Source: Cheiracanthium punctorium (lineage: Eukaryota > Arthropoda > Arachnida > Araneae > Cheiracanthiidae). Taken from it: DNA of 64,000 nt. The position numbers and the translations under genes were made by a program. The notes beneath the pieces were generated by a model. It was not told where the DNA came from and made no database searches. It was given only the letters and a program-made list of their open reading frames with translations. How positions within the stretch are numbered: the stretch's first letter is position 1; each line of letters begins with the position of its first letter. The stretch is taken from the NCBI GenBank assembly GCA_038373885.1, contig JAWZYV010016012.1, forward strand, positions 1-64,000. Direction: 5' to 3'. Positions 21,711 to 36,500 of the stretch are shown piece after piece.

Positions 21711-23170
21711 ATGTAGCCAAGATGAAATGCTAGGTAGGGCTTTGAATCTAGTTCGGTTGGCTGACTAAATATGGATAATAGTAGTTGGGGTGGGGGAAAG
21801 TGTTTTTCATTGTGTACATCTTTTCCTAGCATATTTGCTCCATAAAATGCCATATTTTTTATTAAGTTTTTATCAATCATTACAATAATAAGATTTTCAT
21901 TGAGATTCACTGTCAAAATCAAGTGTTAGAGAAGGGGACAAGCAAGTGGCAAGTTTTCAGTGTTAAACACCCCCTCCTCCCCACCCTCGGGATCCGATTC
22001 TGGAAGGAAATTAAAGTGTAAGGAACTTAACTTTCTACAGACCGAAGTGAGATCAAGGCTTATGTTAAATTAGTATTCTGCATGTTTTATCTTCTAATAA
22101 GTTAGTTAAAGGATATTAGTCATTTAAATGAAGAAAAGAAATGTTGTATACAATTTCCATTGTGCTTCCAATTGGGAGCATGGGTTCATTTATGACTTTA
22201 CTTTTACATTAGTTTTAAAAACGGAATATATTGATAGTTTAAATAATAAGTGAAATATTATAAAAAAATGAAAGTTTTATTTTTGAATTTAAGTAAAGAT
22301 ATGAATTAAGTATAAAAGATATTATCAAGAGAGCTCTGTAAAAAATTGTGAAAATGGCTATTTTCATGATTTTTTGTCCAGTTTCTCACTAATGATAGAA
22401 ATGCAACTTCTATTTCATAAAATCAAGTCATCTTTCAACTATATCTGCAAATTTTTTCAAGTCAATATTAGTAAAATTTCATTTTCGAATACATTTTTAA
22501 TTTGATGCTCCCAATTGGAAATACTGGCCTGTAAACGGTTTAAGAAAAGCAGCAGTTTTGTGTTTTTGTCTCACTTCGGAAAAGTCCAAGATCCAGTACT
22601 TATGCAGTCTGGTAATTCTGATGATAAATTCGCCCAAAACAACTGGTGTTTTTAAAGATTTAAAATTTTACGATTGTTAAAAAATGTTTCGTTGGTAAAC
22701 TTTCGTATTTATATTAAATTATGAAATATCTTTTGAAAATCTTAAGCACCCCCCCCCCTCTTTAAGATTTTCAAAGCTAGGTAGGTCTCAGCCTCCATCA
22801 CCACCGCTCTGGTTACGGCTCTGACACATTGTCTTAACGCTATCGTGTAAACGGTACATTTGATTGTGCAGACCTGCATATATTTTTTTGTGTGTATTGC
22901 AGATAGTTTGTTCTGGGGGTTGCAAAGCAGAATTCTTATAAAGCTGCCATTTTGGTCTATAGACATAAATAATTTAAGGCGTAATAGTGTCTAAATGGTA
23001 CATTCGAATAAGCTCAAGTTGAGTATGTATATCGTAGGTCACCGTTAATTAACTTGTATAGATTCTGGTGAGTGTAGGTTTTACGGTTTTTTCGTGTCTA
23101 CAAAAAAGTATTCTTATACATTACGGTCTGTACACGCAAACTGTTTAAAGTGCACGAGCATCTGAACATT
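21290..23170 (+). repeat. Degenerate ~170-bp units, inverted partners of 45470-46200
   Basis: Units at about 21290-21490 and 22970-23170 contain cattcgattgagctaaaatt-ttgtatg, a tatagacc / tcgtaggtca block, a ttttgtgtg block, acattacggcctatggac and aagtgcactagcatct. On the minus strand at 45470-46200 the same unit recurs about four times. No coding function is apparent. Confidence 0.5.
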
Positions 23171-24303
23171 GTATTCGACTGAGTTGTATTTAGTTTATGA
23201 GAACGCTTGGTAAAGATTAAGCGTTCAAAGAGTAGACTAGAGTCTTTCCACCCGATTTAATTCCCGAGTATTTATTTTGAGCGGGGGGAGGGGGTGACTA
23301 ATCTGAAATAGTGAAATTGTAAAGCTGCCATTTTCAAAAGCTGCGCCTAGTGTTTTATAGGCACTAACGTCAGTTTGTACTGTTTGATTCATTTTCGTTC
23401 GATGAAATTGCATAGGTTTTTGAAGGTCATGAGCACGGGGAAATCATAGTATAAATTCATTTGACTGAAGATCCACGATGTCAGAAAACATGGTAGAAGC
23501 CAAGGTTGAAGATATCGAGATATATCATTAAGTTCAATCATTAAGTAATTTAGCACGAGTTTTAATATTTTTTCGTCAAGTAGAAATTAAGTTTATTTAT
23601 TCACGGTTGACTTTCGCATCCTCCCCAGAAAAAAGCTCTGGTGATGTTTGTGACAAAAGATAACAGCACAGAAAGATTCCTCGATTTTATGACATACTCT
23701 TGTATTTGTAGGTCGAGACCTTTTACCCATGTCATCCCCACCTCGGTCAATCGGAATGTCAGAACTTAATGAATTTTTTTTATCGTTTTTTTTTTTTCGA
23801 GTTTCTAAAGACTGCCTGTCAATAGTACGTAGGTCTGACCGATTTCTTCTTTCTTCTCACGAATTAATTTATCTATTTTTTGCAGTAAAACAAAAATAAA
23901 GTTCCAAACAATAGTTGTCGGGCGGGATGGTCCGATTGTTAGGAGAACCTCGTCTAATAAATTCCAAGGTGAATACTCCACAAACGAGATATTGCTACTA
24001 AGTAAAAATCAAACTCAGTCCAAATATGCAAAATACTATTTAAATGGCATTTCTACTTCCAAATATGGTAAGATACAATATGGAAGAACTTCCTACTTCC
24101 AAATATGGCAAGATACAATGTGAAATAAATTTCTATTCGTGGCAGGGCAGGCACTTTCTATTATTATGAGCTTCGTGATCATGACGTTTGTGGAATTTTA
24201 CAGGACTCCACATTCTGATTTGCTGAGAATACTTTTCTTGCTCAGGCTCATAAAATTAACTAATTATCGATGCATTTATCCGCTCTCTTATGCAAATACG
24301 TGT
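23171..24303. other. No gene seen; upstream region of the transposase gene
   Basis: AT-rich sequence with a local duplication of ttctacttccaaatatggta-agatacaat near 24050 and 24095. No exon or bounded element is recognised. It forms the 5' flank of the transposase promoter. Confidence 0.4.
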
Positions 24304-24345
24304 GGGTATAAATACAAAAGATTTGAGATTGCTACTGTCTAACGT
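24304..24345 (+). promoter_or_regulatory. TATA-box promoter of the giant hAT transposase gene
   Basis: The word gggtataaatac at 24304-24315 is a good TATA box. A start of transcription about 30 bp downstream would fall near 24335-24345 (ctgtctaacg), leaving a leader of about 55 nt before the ATG at 24397. Position and distance fit well; there is no experimental support. Confidence 0.55.
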
Positions 24346-24396
24346 ATTGTAGTTTCTGTGGCGTGAAACAAACTCATAGTTCTGAAAACTGAAGCC

Positions 24397-24513
24397 ATGG
24401 ATGAAGTATGCAAGGGGCGAAAACGGAGCCATCCTGTTCACGAGATATTTCACTACAACGAGTTTCTTAAAGAATCCAAATGTCTCGTCCCATCCTGCAA
24501 ATTGAAAGTACCG
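24397..24513 (+). CDS. Transposase exon 1
   Basis: 39 codons from ATG in the context gccATGG, ending ccg|gtaagt, a perfect donor in phase 0. It encodes the cysteine half of the BED finger: HPVHEIFHYNEFL then KCLVPSC. The usual BED C-x2-C is C-x4-C here, which some hAT families show. The open frame past the donor is intron read-through. Confidence 0.8.
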
Positions 24514-27500
24514 GTAAGTACAATATTTTTTAAATTTAACCTATGTTTTTTCATCACAAATGAGTTTATTCCATCACATCTAGATATCATAATGTGTTGT
24601 GATTCATCTTCTGCAAAATGCAGAGCGCACTCATTATGCCATTAAAAAAAATATCCAATTTTGAAATTTAATGTATATTTCAAAATTTTCTACAGCCCAT
24701 GACTTCGATTATTAGCCAAAAAAGTTGGTTGTTCTAGTAAAATGTATCAAAATTAAAACAATTTTCTCATTGCAAGAAATGATTTTTTTTTTTTTACTTA
24801 ATAAAAATATTTAAAATGTCCCCTCGCGTTACCAAACATTGATTATTTTGACTTCTTTCTTTTCACGTTATTCTAATGCTTATACAGTTTAGTAGGTAGG
24901 TAATCCGCATCACAAATGTCTCTTAGTGTTTAAATAAATACACTTCAAAATATTTATTAATATATGCCCATCCTGTTACATTCAATGAAGACAATATTTT
25001 TTTCAATGATCAAAACATACATCTATACATGCATATATATATATATTGTTTTACAAATTCTCTTCCGAATTACTAGATTTTTATTCATATGATATAAGTA
25101 CTTAAGTTAGTCTTGTTAACAGAATGAAACATGAGGTAACAGAATTGACACTATTCACTTTAATTTGGGTTTACTTTATTCCTTTATTATATATTTACGT
25201 TTGACTTTCACCTTAACATCAAACTTCATAAGTCTTTAAAAAGGCATTTAATATAAATGACATAAATTTAACCTAACACAGTAACGTTGATACAGATAAT
25301 TGAATAAGTGTGCTCATTTCAATATTTTAATAAATTTAGTATCTATTTCAATATTTTAATAAATTTAGTATTTAAAATGACTTATTAAAGCAGAGCTATG
25401 TGTTAAAAAAGTCAGCTATGAAAAATTTAGTATCATCGTCGACAATTGAAAAAATTTCAGGGGGAGAAAATAAAATACCGTCAAATACCGCAAAAGTGCC
25501 CCCCTCCCCCATTGAACTTCCCTACCTGCTTTTATCATGAATTTCGTTTGTTCTTAAAATGCCCAATAAACGCCCCTTACTCAAATCCGTTACTGTTGTT
25601 TTTCACTCGAAGTCAAAGCGCGTTGTGGAGGCAATTATAACGGGCGCTAAAAAAAATATTTCGCGAAAATATGTCTACATTCAATATGTTTAATCTTCGT
25701 CCGCCTAAAATAAATAACGTCCTCTTCAATTTTTATTATGTATCATAATCAAACTTCTTGCTCTTCTGGAAGCGTGCGGAAACAATTCGTATTCGAACGA
25801 TTTAGTTTTCTGTAACAGCCTCTCTTATATAAATGCAGACTATTTCATTTTAATGAAAAAAATTGGACTATGTTATCTGGAAAAACTGATTTAAACGAAT
25901 TGGAATCGCAACTTTCCCTTCAAAGTCTGGTGACCGTGACTTCAATGTCATGTCAATTGCGACAGCCAATTTTGTCACCAAATGGTTTACTTTCGGAAAT
26001 AAAATGGAGCTGAAAATAGCGAAAACTCGACTTAAATTGAGGGAACGAATGGATTTCCAGATTTTTAAAGTAGCGTAGATTGTTTTCTATAATTTTATAT
26101 GTAATTATGAAAATTTTCAAGCGGATAGTACAAAGTGTAGATGTTATTACGCCTTTTGTGCTTAACTTTTTAATCGTTTTGGAGTAATGACGGTAAAGCT
26201 TTATCTTTGAGTGATTACCCGGAATTGTTACAGAATCAGAAAATCACTGAGTCAGGGATCAGCGGAACGATATAGTAGGATTATTGCTCTCCTTTCTCTT
26301 CAGCACATTTCTGCTTCAACTCTCGTGCTCTAGTTAGATATATGAGTAAACATGACAAAGACGAAATTTCCAAACAGAACATTTGAAATTCTTTAGAAAT
26401 ACTGACATCTCTGAATCTTACAGCCTAGACTGCACGCTCATATTACGCATTCAATTTTAGATTATTTCTTACATTTTAATACTTTTACAGTTTATCCTCC
26501 TCTCCATAAATAGATTGCAATTTTCGTTCAAGATAGAGGGAGCGCTTGAACGGTATTTTATAGTATGCAGCGGAAAAAATAAGTTGTTGAATAAATTTAA
26601 CGTACAGTGTATTAGAAAGGGCAGAAACATAATATTTCATTAGATTATATGGATTAGATTAACTGAAAAGTAGTTTAACTTTTTATAAGTTTATCAGCGT
26701 GCTTTTTAAAAAATTATATTTAGGGATAAGGGATTTTGAGAAAGTACTAAATGTTTTGTATGCAGGGTGTCCCAAAAAGGTGGTTAACAGGCTTTAATTC
26801 TGTATCTATTAATGATCTTCTTCTAGATCAATCAAAGAATAAGATGATCATCCTATCATCTTATTATTTAATCATCTTATTCTTTATCTCGTTAATTTTC
26901 AAAAAGTTACATTTTTAAATTTGCATACGACCGCCGTACAAAAAAAATCCCCAATTAGCAAAATGTGCCCCATGCACTGATGAGGCGATGTAGTACATTT
27001 TTCAGTCTTTCATCATACGTCTCAGAGATATCTTTAAAGAAAGATGATCGGGGCTGTATATGATTTTGAATGTAAACGTTTATTGCTAGAGTGGAAAAAA
27101 AGATTTTCTTTCGTAATTTCTGTACGACCTCTCAATTTAATCATTCGACGTGATTTTTTTTTCCATTCGAGATCTACTAAAAAGTGGTGTAAGTCAGCGT
27201 TATATTTATCTTCATATTTCTAACAGCTTTTATGATAAAATTCTCAAATTTCGTCCATTAAATCATCAGTGTATCGGGTAAACTTTACTTAATTTTTTGT
27301 GCGGTTTAAAAGTATAACTGTTTGAAAACTAACGACAAGACTGTTTTAACAAAATCTATTTCGAACCTATATTATATATTTGGAATCAGTGACTTTTTAT
27401 TTATTTTGTAGATTCGATGCAATTTATTTAAACCCCGAGTGAGCGCATTAACTTAAAAACAAAGATGCTACTAATATACTTCGATTAAAATCTCCATAGA

Positions 27501-30500
27501 GATTAAACACTCTCACTAAAAGGAAATTTCATTAAATTTACTATAGGATGAAAAACTATTAGAAAACCTGAAATAAGTGTATTATGTTTTTATATTAGGT
27601 TGCAAAATTTTTAATTTGTTTCTTTCCATTTAAATATGTTTTTATGTCTCACAAATGTTTGTTATAAATGTACATGGCACACAATGATTATGTTTGAAAT
27701 TTAACTCTTATTGTTATAATTTTCATTTGGTCTTTTATAATTCAATAAGGATGCTATTGTTGAATTCAAAATAGTTTATTCAGATTGAGAAAACGGAAAG
27801 TTAAAAGTCTACAGTTACATTTTTGTAGATTCAAATCTGTGAATGGGTAAAAAAGCACAATGTTTTTTTTAATTGTACAAGGTCGAAAGGATGCGAGTCA
27901 TTTTCAAGAATTATTACAAATCATATTCCTTGCATTCAATGGCTTTAATATTCTTTTATTTGTTGTTATAAAGCTTAAGCAAAAAGATTTTGAGAAAGAT
28001 TTTAACATATTTAGTTTGTTGGAAAATTTAAAATCCATTAAAATAGCGTCCGAAATACTATACAGAATGTTCTAAAAAGGTGGTAACCGTAGAGTTCTTT
28101 AAACTTGAAAAACGGGGTTGTTTCATTTATTTTACTATAAAAGTGTCTATTTTAAGTTTACTATTGGGTCTAAGGGAAAGTTTTGTCAGTTTTCCGTAAG
28201 TCAATAGCTCACCTAGCCAAAAACTATTGACACTCATAATGCGAAATTCGGCACGTGTTAGTATTTTAGCATAGGTGCTTGACTGGAGAGCACGTTCCAA
28301 AATTCGTAACTTAGAGGGGGGGGGGATAGAGGTGCAAACACATCCTTTTTACATATACTGCGTGATCTCAGAGATATTCATATAGTTCTTGCTGTAAAAT
28401 GCAATACTCACGAAAACCTAAAAATAGATTTCGGAACATTTGCAATATAATAGGAATATAATAGGAGGGTAGACGTGGAAAAAGAGAGAGGATGGTCATT
28501 TTTCTCGAAAGAAATAAAAAAATATCTATAATATTTTTGCTTTAAAATTTTAAAAAGAAGGCTTATACCTAGGCACAGTTTGTTTATAATTCAATACTTG
28601 TTGAAAGTTCATATGTGGAAAAATGAGATTACTTTCCCATACACCTAATAACCAACTGAAATATGTTTCTTCATACGGAAATAGGTATTACTTTATTGCA
28701 CTAATAAATGGAGATTTAAAAAAAGTAAATTTTTATGTATTATGTATTTTCAGTGTCTGAAAAAACTGAAACATATTGGTAAACTTTCGGAAATACTTAA
28801 TTACAACGTTGAAAGTTAGCTAAAATCTGGCAAACCAAGGTTTTCCATTTATAAAATCGGCTATATCGGAAGTTTTTTTCTGTTATTTATTTGTGCAAAA
28901 ATTTCAATACAGTCGGTAAAAAATGGAGTATTAATGTTTGAATCCCTTCAGAATTAAAAAAGATTTGAAGAAAATTGTGTCTGTGTTATAGGAAATGACT
29001 AAAGAGAATGACTTGAAATTTTATTTCATAGTAGATGATTCTTCAGTTTAAAATAAATTTTTGCATTTTATAAGAATACTAGCTGAAGTACCCGTTCTTC
29101 GCACGGGAATTAATGGACTTTTTGATATTACGATTTGTGGTGATTACTATTCATTGTAATAAACAGATATAGCAAAGTGGATATCGCGTTATATTGTGTC
29201 CAATAATCATGCATACCGAATTGCAAGGCAATCGTTTGTACGGTGCAGAAGGCCATGCGGCGTAGCGCAATCTAGTGGCGAGTTTTAGCAAAACGGATAC
29301 GGCGAAAATATTTTTCGCATTCAGATATCGATGTATACGAATTTTCATGACTATCGGCTGGACAGTCCTGAAGTTCATGTGTTGACGCGACATCTAGTGG
29401 CAAGTTATAGGAAAATGGATAGCGCCAAACTCTTCTCCGTGTTCAAATATGTATGTACACCTATTTTCATAGCGATTATTTGCACAGTCAAGAAGTGATA
29501 CACTGCAGGGCCATCTAGTAGTTAATTAAAGTAATGATTTGCTACAGCGCCGTCAAGTGGCGAGTTATAGCAAAATGGATAACGCCAAAATATTCTCATT
29601 GTTCAAATAGCTATGTATACCGATTTTCATAGCGACCGTTTGAATGGTCAAGAATTTGGCCTGCTGCAGCGTCATCTAGTGGCGAGTTAAAATAATAATG
29701 CATTGCATTGTCATCTAGTGGTGAGTAACATCAAAAGGAACGCAAATGTGTAAGTATAAAAAATTTTATGCCGATCGGTCGAACGGTATAGAAGTTGATG
29801 CTTTGCAGCGCCATTTAGCGGCAAGATACAGCAAAATGGATAGTGAAAAATATTCTCCGTGTTCTAATATTCGCGTGTACCAAATTTCATCGAAATCGGT
29901 TGGACGATATTCGCATAGCAAACGGCTAAACGGAATAGAATTCAACGTTGTGCTGCGGCACCAAGTGGCAAGTTAAGGAAAACGGATAGCATAAAAACCT
30001 TCTCCATCATAAAAGACTTAGGTGAACCAAATTTCATCGTGCAACGGTGCTCAACGGGGCTGGAGTTTTTCAACCTCATACACACATACCAACATTCATT
30101 TTTATCTATAACCAGTGTCATTATATATCCCAGTCTCAAATAAAATCCAGTTTCAAATCTAAGCCTCGCCAAACTGCCAACATACGCCATTTTGCAAGCG
30201 TATTTTCAGGAAATCATTCGAAGCATTGACTTAGCAGCAATCAATATGGGAAATGGTTCGACCGCGAAAAAGTAAAGCAAGCCTTTATTTGAAAAGTTGA
30301 ATCCCTTAATACAGCCGAATTTTTTAAAATTATCAACTATAACGTGTTTTATTCATCGTTACTCCGATGTACTAAATGAGAAGATTTCAATTTTCTGAAA
30401 TTTGGCGGAATTCCCCCAACTTAAATCAATGTACTCATTTGGCGAGAATTCTGGAGATAGATCGCTTGAAATCCCTTAATAACTGCATTATTTCTTCACG

Positions 30501-33500
30501 GATCATTAAAATTTAACACTGTATTCTAATAAAACCTTTGCACTTGTTTTCAAAAATCTATTTCCTTAAGCTCTCAATAAATTGCGCCAAGCCGAAATCT
30601 GTGCAAACCGCTAGAACTCACTTACTCAAAATCCATATTTCAGCCATTTTATTTTTTCGCCAAACTAAAAAAAATTACACATTAGCCTCGGAAATCTTCA
30701 ATTCTTATTGTTTTGCGTGTAAAGCATTACATTCCTGCTCTGATTTCCCATGCACACGATATTATAATTAAAAAAAATAACCTTACGAATATAAACTAAC
30801 AAAAAAAAATCATTATTATTCTTTTATTTTTACTTTGAGAATTTAAAATATTTTATTCGGCAAAATCGCCACACATGGCAACCACTATCCTTATTTCACA
30901 CTTTTTTCACTACAGGGGTTACAATTACGGAAAGCTTTTTGCGTGAAGAGCATAAAAAATCTCTTAAATTCCGGGAACGGGTGGACTTTCAAAGTTTTAA
31001 AGTGGACTACGATTTATTCTGTATTATTTTACATATCTGTGCAAAATTTCAGGCTGATAGGTTCATTTTCGTGGATTTGTATACGAACGACATTTTATTC
31101 GGCAAAATCGCCACACATGGCAACCACGATCCTTATTTCACACTTTTTTCACTACTGGGGTTACAATTACGGAAAGATTTTTGCGTGAAGAGCATAAAAA
31201 ATCTCTTAAATTCCGGGAACGGGTGGACTTTCAAAGTTTTAAAGTGGACTATGATTTATTCTATATTATTTTACATATCTGTGCTAAATTTCAGGCCGAT
31301 AGGTCCATTTTTGTGGATTTGTATACGAATCAAATCCACAAACAAACAAACAGAATTTCATTTTTATTTATAAGATGAACACATTTTCAGGCATGATGTA
31401 AACTGCGAAAAAATTTTGTGTATCGTATAAAATTAACTCAAATCTAACATAATTTCTGCACATAATATGAGTTTAATTACTAGTTTTTTTTAGCTTTAAA
31501 TGACCTCTTGATCTTAAAGATCAATTCACTACAAGAAGGCATTTATTTTGAAAAATATATTTTAACAATTTGGCAGGAATTTTTTATACTTTTAAACCTG
31601 CATACTTTTAAACGATACAAAGAAACTATTAAAATACTTTACTTCCAATACTTTTGCCAATATGGTAAAGGAATTATTTATACTTCAATGCAGTGCAAAG
31701 AAACAAATCGCCCATTTTGAAAGCGTGGTAGGCATATTAGTCGTGAATGACGGGCATTTCTATTATTTTAAAATATTTTAAAATATGGATATTTTTCTTT
31801 CATAGCCAGATGCCACCTCCAAATTTTGGCTCCTGTTGGGGGGGGGGGGAGATGCCATAAATCGAGACCCGATGACAGATGTAAATTTTATACCATAGAC
31901 ACATGCATTCATTTAACTTTGTACAGCGGAATATTATACCACATTTCTTCAAAAAATAAAGTTATATATTTCTTTTCTTTCAGGGACGGCACAGTGGAAA
32001 TCTTCTGAAGCATATTCAAAATCACCACAAAGAGATTTATAAGAATATGCTTGGAAATGAATATCGCTCTGTAACTTGTAATAAGCGAATGAAAACTCAA
32101 GTTCTTAATGGAGTGGAAATGAACAGCCATGCACTGCAGCTTCATAGTTTACGTTTAATAACTGAACATGGACACGCGTTTACACTTCTCGACGAAGACG
32201 CGTTCCAGCAAATAGTTAAGCCCATGATTAATGCTATGCCTGCATCAAATAGGTAATTATATCTTAACTCGTTATGGTTGTTTCACAGATCCTTCAGAAA
32301 ACACGCGCCAAAGGGGGAGGGGACATTTTCTGTGATCTTCTTACGACCTTAGGTAGCCACCAACAAAAGATAACTGTGCATCACGAAATTTTGAGGTTTG
32401 GGGGTCTCAAAGAAAGGGCAGAGACAACCCCAGAGGTACATCCCGAGGTTGCATTACTTAACATGAAAGACACGAACGCGTCAACCTTCTCATGTTCATC
32501 ATCCTTTTGCATGATTTGTCTGGTGATTTCAGTAAGCTAAGAGAGACAAAAATGCAGACAGTGAGTGTATTTTAATAATGTCTCTGGCTTACTAAGAAAA
32601 AAGGATGGAAACTGAAGTTTTTCTGGGGAAGGGGACATTATGTTTTTGAAAGCTCCATCAGTTTAAAAAAAAGGGGCGGGCACTCTAAAATCCAAAATTT
32701 TTGTAACTAAAAGCTGTTTACTTAGTTATTATTTATAACGATACAACAGCAAGTCATAGCTAGTAATTTGCTTAGATCCCCCCCCCCTCTTTGTCATTAG
32801 GCGAGGGTTGTGGGGCTTCGAAAGTACTCAACCATGATAAGGCTATTTAAAGAACGATTTCTTAAAGCTGCGTATTGAATTGGAGAAAATGCCCATCAGG
32901 CAGCCCAACAAAATTTTAAAAAAAGTGTTAAATGTCGAAGTTCTACTAACTTTTTTAAAGAAAGTGATTTAGAATGTGTCTGACAGTGTTAGAACCTGGT
33001 TCGATTACGCGTACTTTACCATTAGGCCACGAATCGTTTATACCTATACCGTTTGTGTGCGCGTCTGTCTTGATCAGTACCTGGAAAACTATTTGTACTG
33101 AAATTTTTGGTAGACCTTTTCGTGACTCTGATGCCAATTACAACAATATAGAACAATTAGTAAAAAAGAAAAAAAAATTATTCGTATGCATACGGCTATT
33201 TTAATTGTACCTGTATATATTTTTAACATCATTAGTAGGGATAGACCGATAGTATCGGCAACCGATAGTATCGGCGCCGATACCTCCTATTTTTTTAGGT
33301 ATCGGTATCGGTTCTTTCGATTCTAAAAGTATCGAGAAAGTATCGGTTTCTTTTGCTTTCATCCATTTTCACCGATACTTTTCAACCGATACTTCGCTTT
33401 TCAGAAGAAACCACGCAGGCGCAACACCATTCTAGAATCTTTATTTTGGTACTGAGATGAGAGGCGTCGTTTCATTGGCACATTTGTTTGCGCGAGTGTT

Positions 33501-36500
33501 TTCGAACTGTGTTTTTTTTTTTTTTTAATTCTAACCATCGCTAAATGGATGTCGTATCACCAAGTGTGGTCGAAATTATGGACGAAGAATCGTTAGATGA
33601 CAGTTTAACAGGACAATCATCTATTCTTCTAAATTATTTTGAATTGGTGCCCAACACTAAATACGCTATCTGCAAGGATTGCAAAAAACAAATGTCGAGA
33701 GGTAGGCCATAATTTTACTTCAGTTTTATAAACGTTTATTTTCTCACTGTGTGGACTCGAAAAATAGTTCATTCAGATAGAATCTCCCTATAACGAACTC
33801 GCTCGGTTCCAGTTAAAAATTCGCTACAGGGAAAATTTCGTTATACAGAGATTAGAGATTTTTGCAGTTATTTCAGCAAATATTACAAAGTTTTTAGTTA
33901 ATTCGATGTTTAAAAGTATTAAACTATGACCTCAATTAAAAATAAATTGGTATTTATTATAAATTTGTTAAACTTACGGTTTCTTACTTTTTTCATTGTA
34001 TAAATGAAATGGTTTAAAGTAAAGACAATCCACGAATTTAGAGAATAAAATAGTAATGCACTTACGTATACTTCAAAATTTCGTTACTTTACATTGTTTT
34101 GCATTCTGTGATTCTAAATTTTCACATTTTAAAAGTCCGCTGAAAATAGAGTGAGGCACATTTTCTTCCATATGGAAACCTCTTTTTAATGGTTTTGAAA
34201 GGTTGAAGCATTAAAGTTTGATGCGGTTTTGGTCGTGAAGCGAAGGGCCTTATTATTATACAGGTAAATCGGGAATTTGCCCAGGGCCCCTCGACCTGAA
34301 TGGGCCCTCAATTTTAAATGTTTTTTCTGAAATATTCTTTTTTATATCAAAATTTTATGAAAAATATAACAAATTTCATAGATTGGGGGCCCCCAAATCT
34401 ATCAATGCCCGGTGCCCATGTTGGTCATAATTGGGCGCTAGTGAAGTGCCTTCGTTATCGGAGTCAGTTTCACTTCACTTTCCTGGCCTCCATTTTTATC
34501 ATCTGTTACGCTTCCACTACGTGGTTTGTTCAAAAATTAAAATTTTCTTCTAAACTAACCAAAAAAATCAAAGGTAATTCTGAAATATTCGCTATGGAAA
34601 GATAAGCTCTTCGTTACATGGAGAATGTTTATAGTGTTATTTAAGCCTTAAATTTACGTTTCCATGAAAAATTTAGTTATAGGGAGAAATTCGTTGTAAG
34701 GAGACTTCGTTATAGGGAGATTATACTGTATATATAGGCTTTTGATATCGTTGGAGAAAGTCTAGCTCTTGATATAGATTTCACGCTTAAGAGACATGCT
34801 TTAAATTTTTATTTTAAAAAATTGGCGGATGGACATCTGATTCGGCTTGGGTATGATATAGATATCAAAATTGATGGGGGAGTCAGTCCTTGACATCGTT
34901 TGATATTTAACGGGATGACGACCTTTAAAGTGTTAAAGTAGGTATGGGCAACCTTTGAAAAGTTGTGGGCCAAACTTTAGGATGTTAGCGAAGTCCCGGG
35001 CCAAACTTGCAGATTTTAGAGAAGTGGCGGGCCGTATAATTGGGATTTATATGAGATATTAAATGGTTTATACAGAGTTTTCAAATGTTCCGCAGTCCGG
35101 ATCAAAAGCCGGTTGCCCATATGTGTGCTAAAGTGTAATATTTCAGCCTTCGAAATACGTTTGAGGAATTTGTTTCTATTTAGCTTATAGAACTTCAGAT
35201 ACAGACATTTCAATATTAGTCAGCCGGAAATATTTGAAACCGAAAGTAGCATTCTGCTATCGGAAGTGAATCGTATTTCTGCGCATGCAAACGGGGATAT
35301 AGGGTTTGAACCGAATGACGTTTGTCGGACATCCCCCCCCCCTCATGGTGCCCCTCTGCAAACGTAAAAAAAGGCGCGCCTTTTGTGCTCTAGATTAGTG
35401 GTTCCCAAACTATGGGCCGCGACCCATTGTTTGGTCACGGGAGCAATTTCGGTGGGTCGAAAAGTGTGGGAAACATTAAACTTTAGTATTTTATGTATAG
35501 TATGTATAAGTAAACTATGCTATTTTATATAGCCTATATTGGTTATCGTTATGTGGGTCGCGATTTTGAAGAGAAGGACAAAAAAGTTTGAGAACCACGG
35601 CTCTAGATCAAGATTTTCTCAGTTTAGTTCGAAATGACCCCCCCTTCGACGATGGCACCCTGACCTTGCTTACCGCCGCCCCTGCTCAGAGCTTAGAATT
35701 AAAACATAAAATTTGTTCATATCAATCACAGAAAAACATGTTAACAATGATCATAAAAACAAAATCACTGAAGATCAATTTCATTAAATATGGATACTTT
35801 AAGTAGCAACTTTTTTAAGAGTTTAAAATTGATTTTAGTTTATAATTTTTGGATTTTTATTTGACCTTCATTTAATCTCGTTATTTTTAAGCATCTTTTA
35901 TTTAGACCCTCCAAGGTGTAGTTTGAAAACGAGCAAAAATATTTTTCTTCATATTGTAGCTGTTTCAATGACAAAATTAATGATACTAAAATTATAAACG
36001 AAACCTATACGTAAAAACAATTTATTCCTTTTTTGTGTTGCAAACTAGTTAACTTTCTGGCAGTGACTTGAGAACTGGCGACTCCCGTGAACTTTAATTA
36101 TGTTGGTCCAGAAGTTAAATGATTCATTTTTAAAACATTACACACTATCAGAGTACGAATTATCAAACATTTAATGATTTTATTATCTATCTGATTAATG
36201 AGAGAACGTAGGATTTGTATATCATTCTGTTTTGAGAAGTGTAATAATTATCAATATCTAATAATTATTTATATTGTTAATCTAAAAAGTTGAAGCTGTA
36301 TTAGTATAATTAGTAATACTAATTATTATTTAGTTTATTTCAAATTTTGGGGTAAAAAACATATTTCTTGTGAATAGTATTTGGTTTGTATATAAGGAAA
36401 ACACAGGAATAATCGGTGTGTACCTGTTCTTCGTACGGAAAAGATCAAATACATGGATCATAAGGATTAATTGTGACTTAACCCTGTCCGGAGAATCAAA

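Larger units (their letters stand above)
24514..31983. other. Intron 1 of the transposase gene (7.47 kb)
   Basis: Bounded by gtaagt and a pyrimidine-rich ttctttcag. It contains a copy of the TA-flanked MITE (26763-27290), a terminal fragment of the same family near 28062, the interspersed element at 29079-31378 and, at 25985-26100, a stray piece resembling that element's 242-bp unit. No exon was recognised in 24514-26760, 27290-29078 or 31379-31983. Confidence 0.6.

Noticed and set aside
30939..31373. A 144-codon open frame.
   Set aside because: It spans two copies of a 242-bp repeat and the peptide merely repeats itself in two frames (KSLKFRERVDFQSFK twice).
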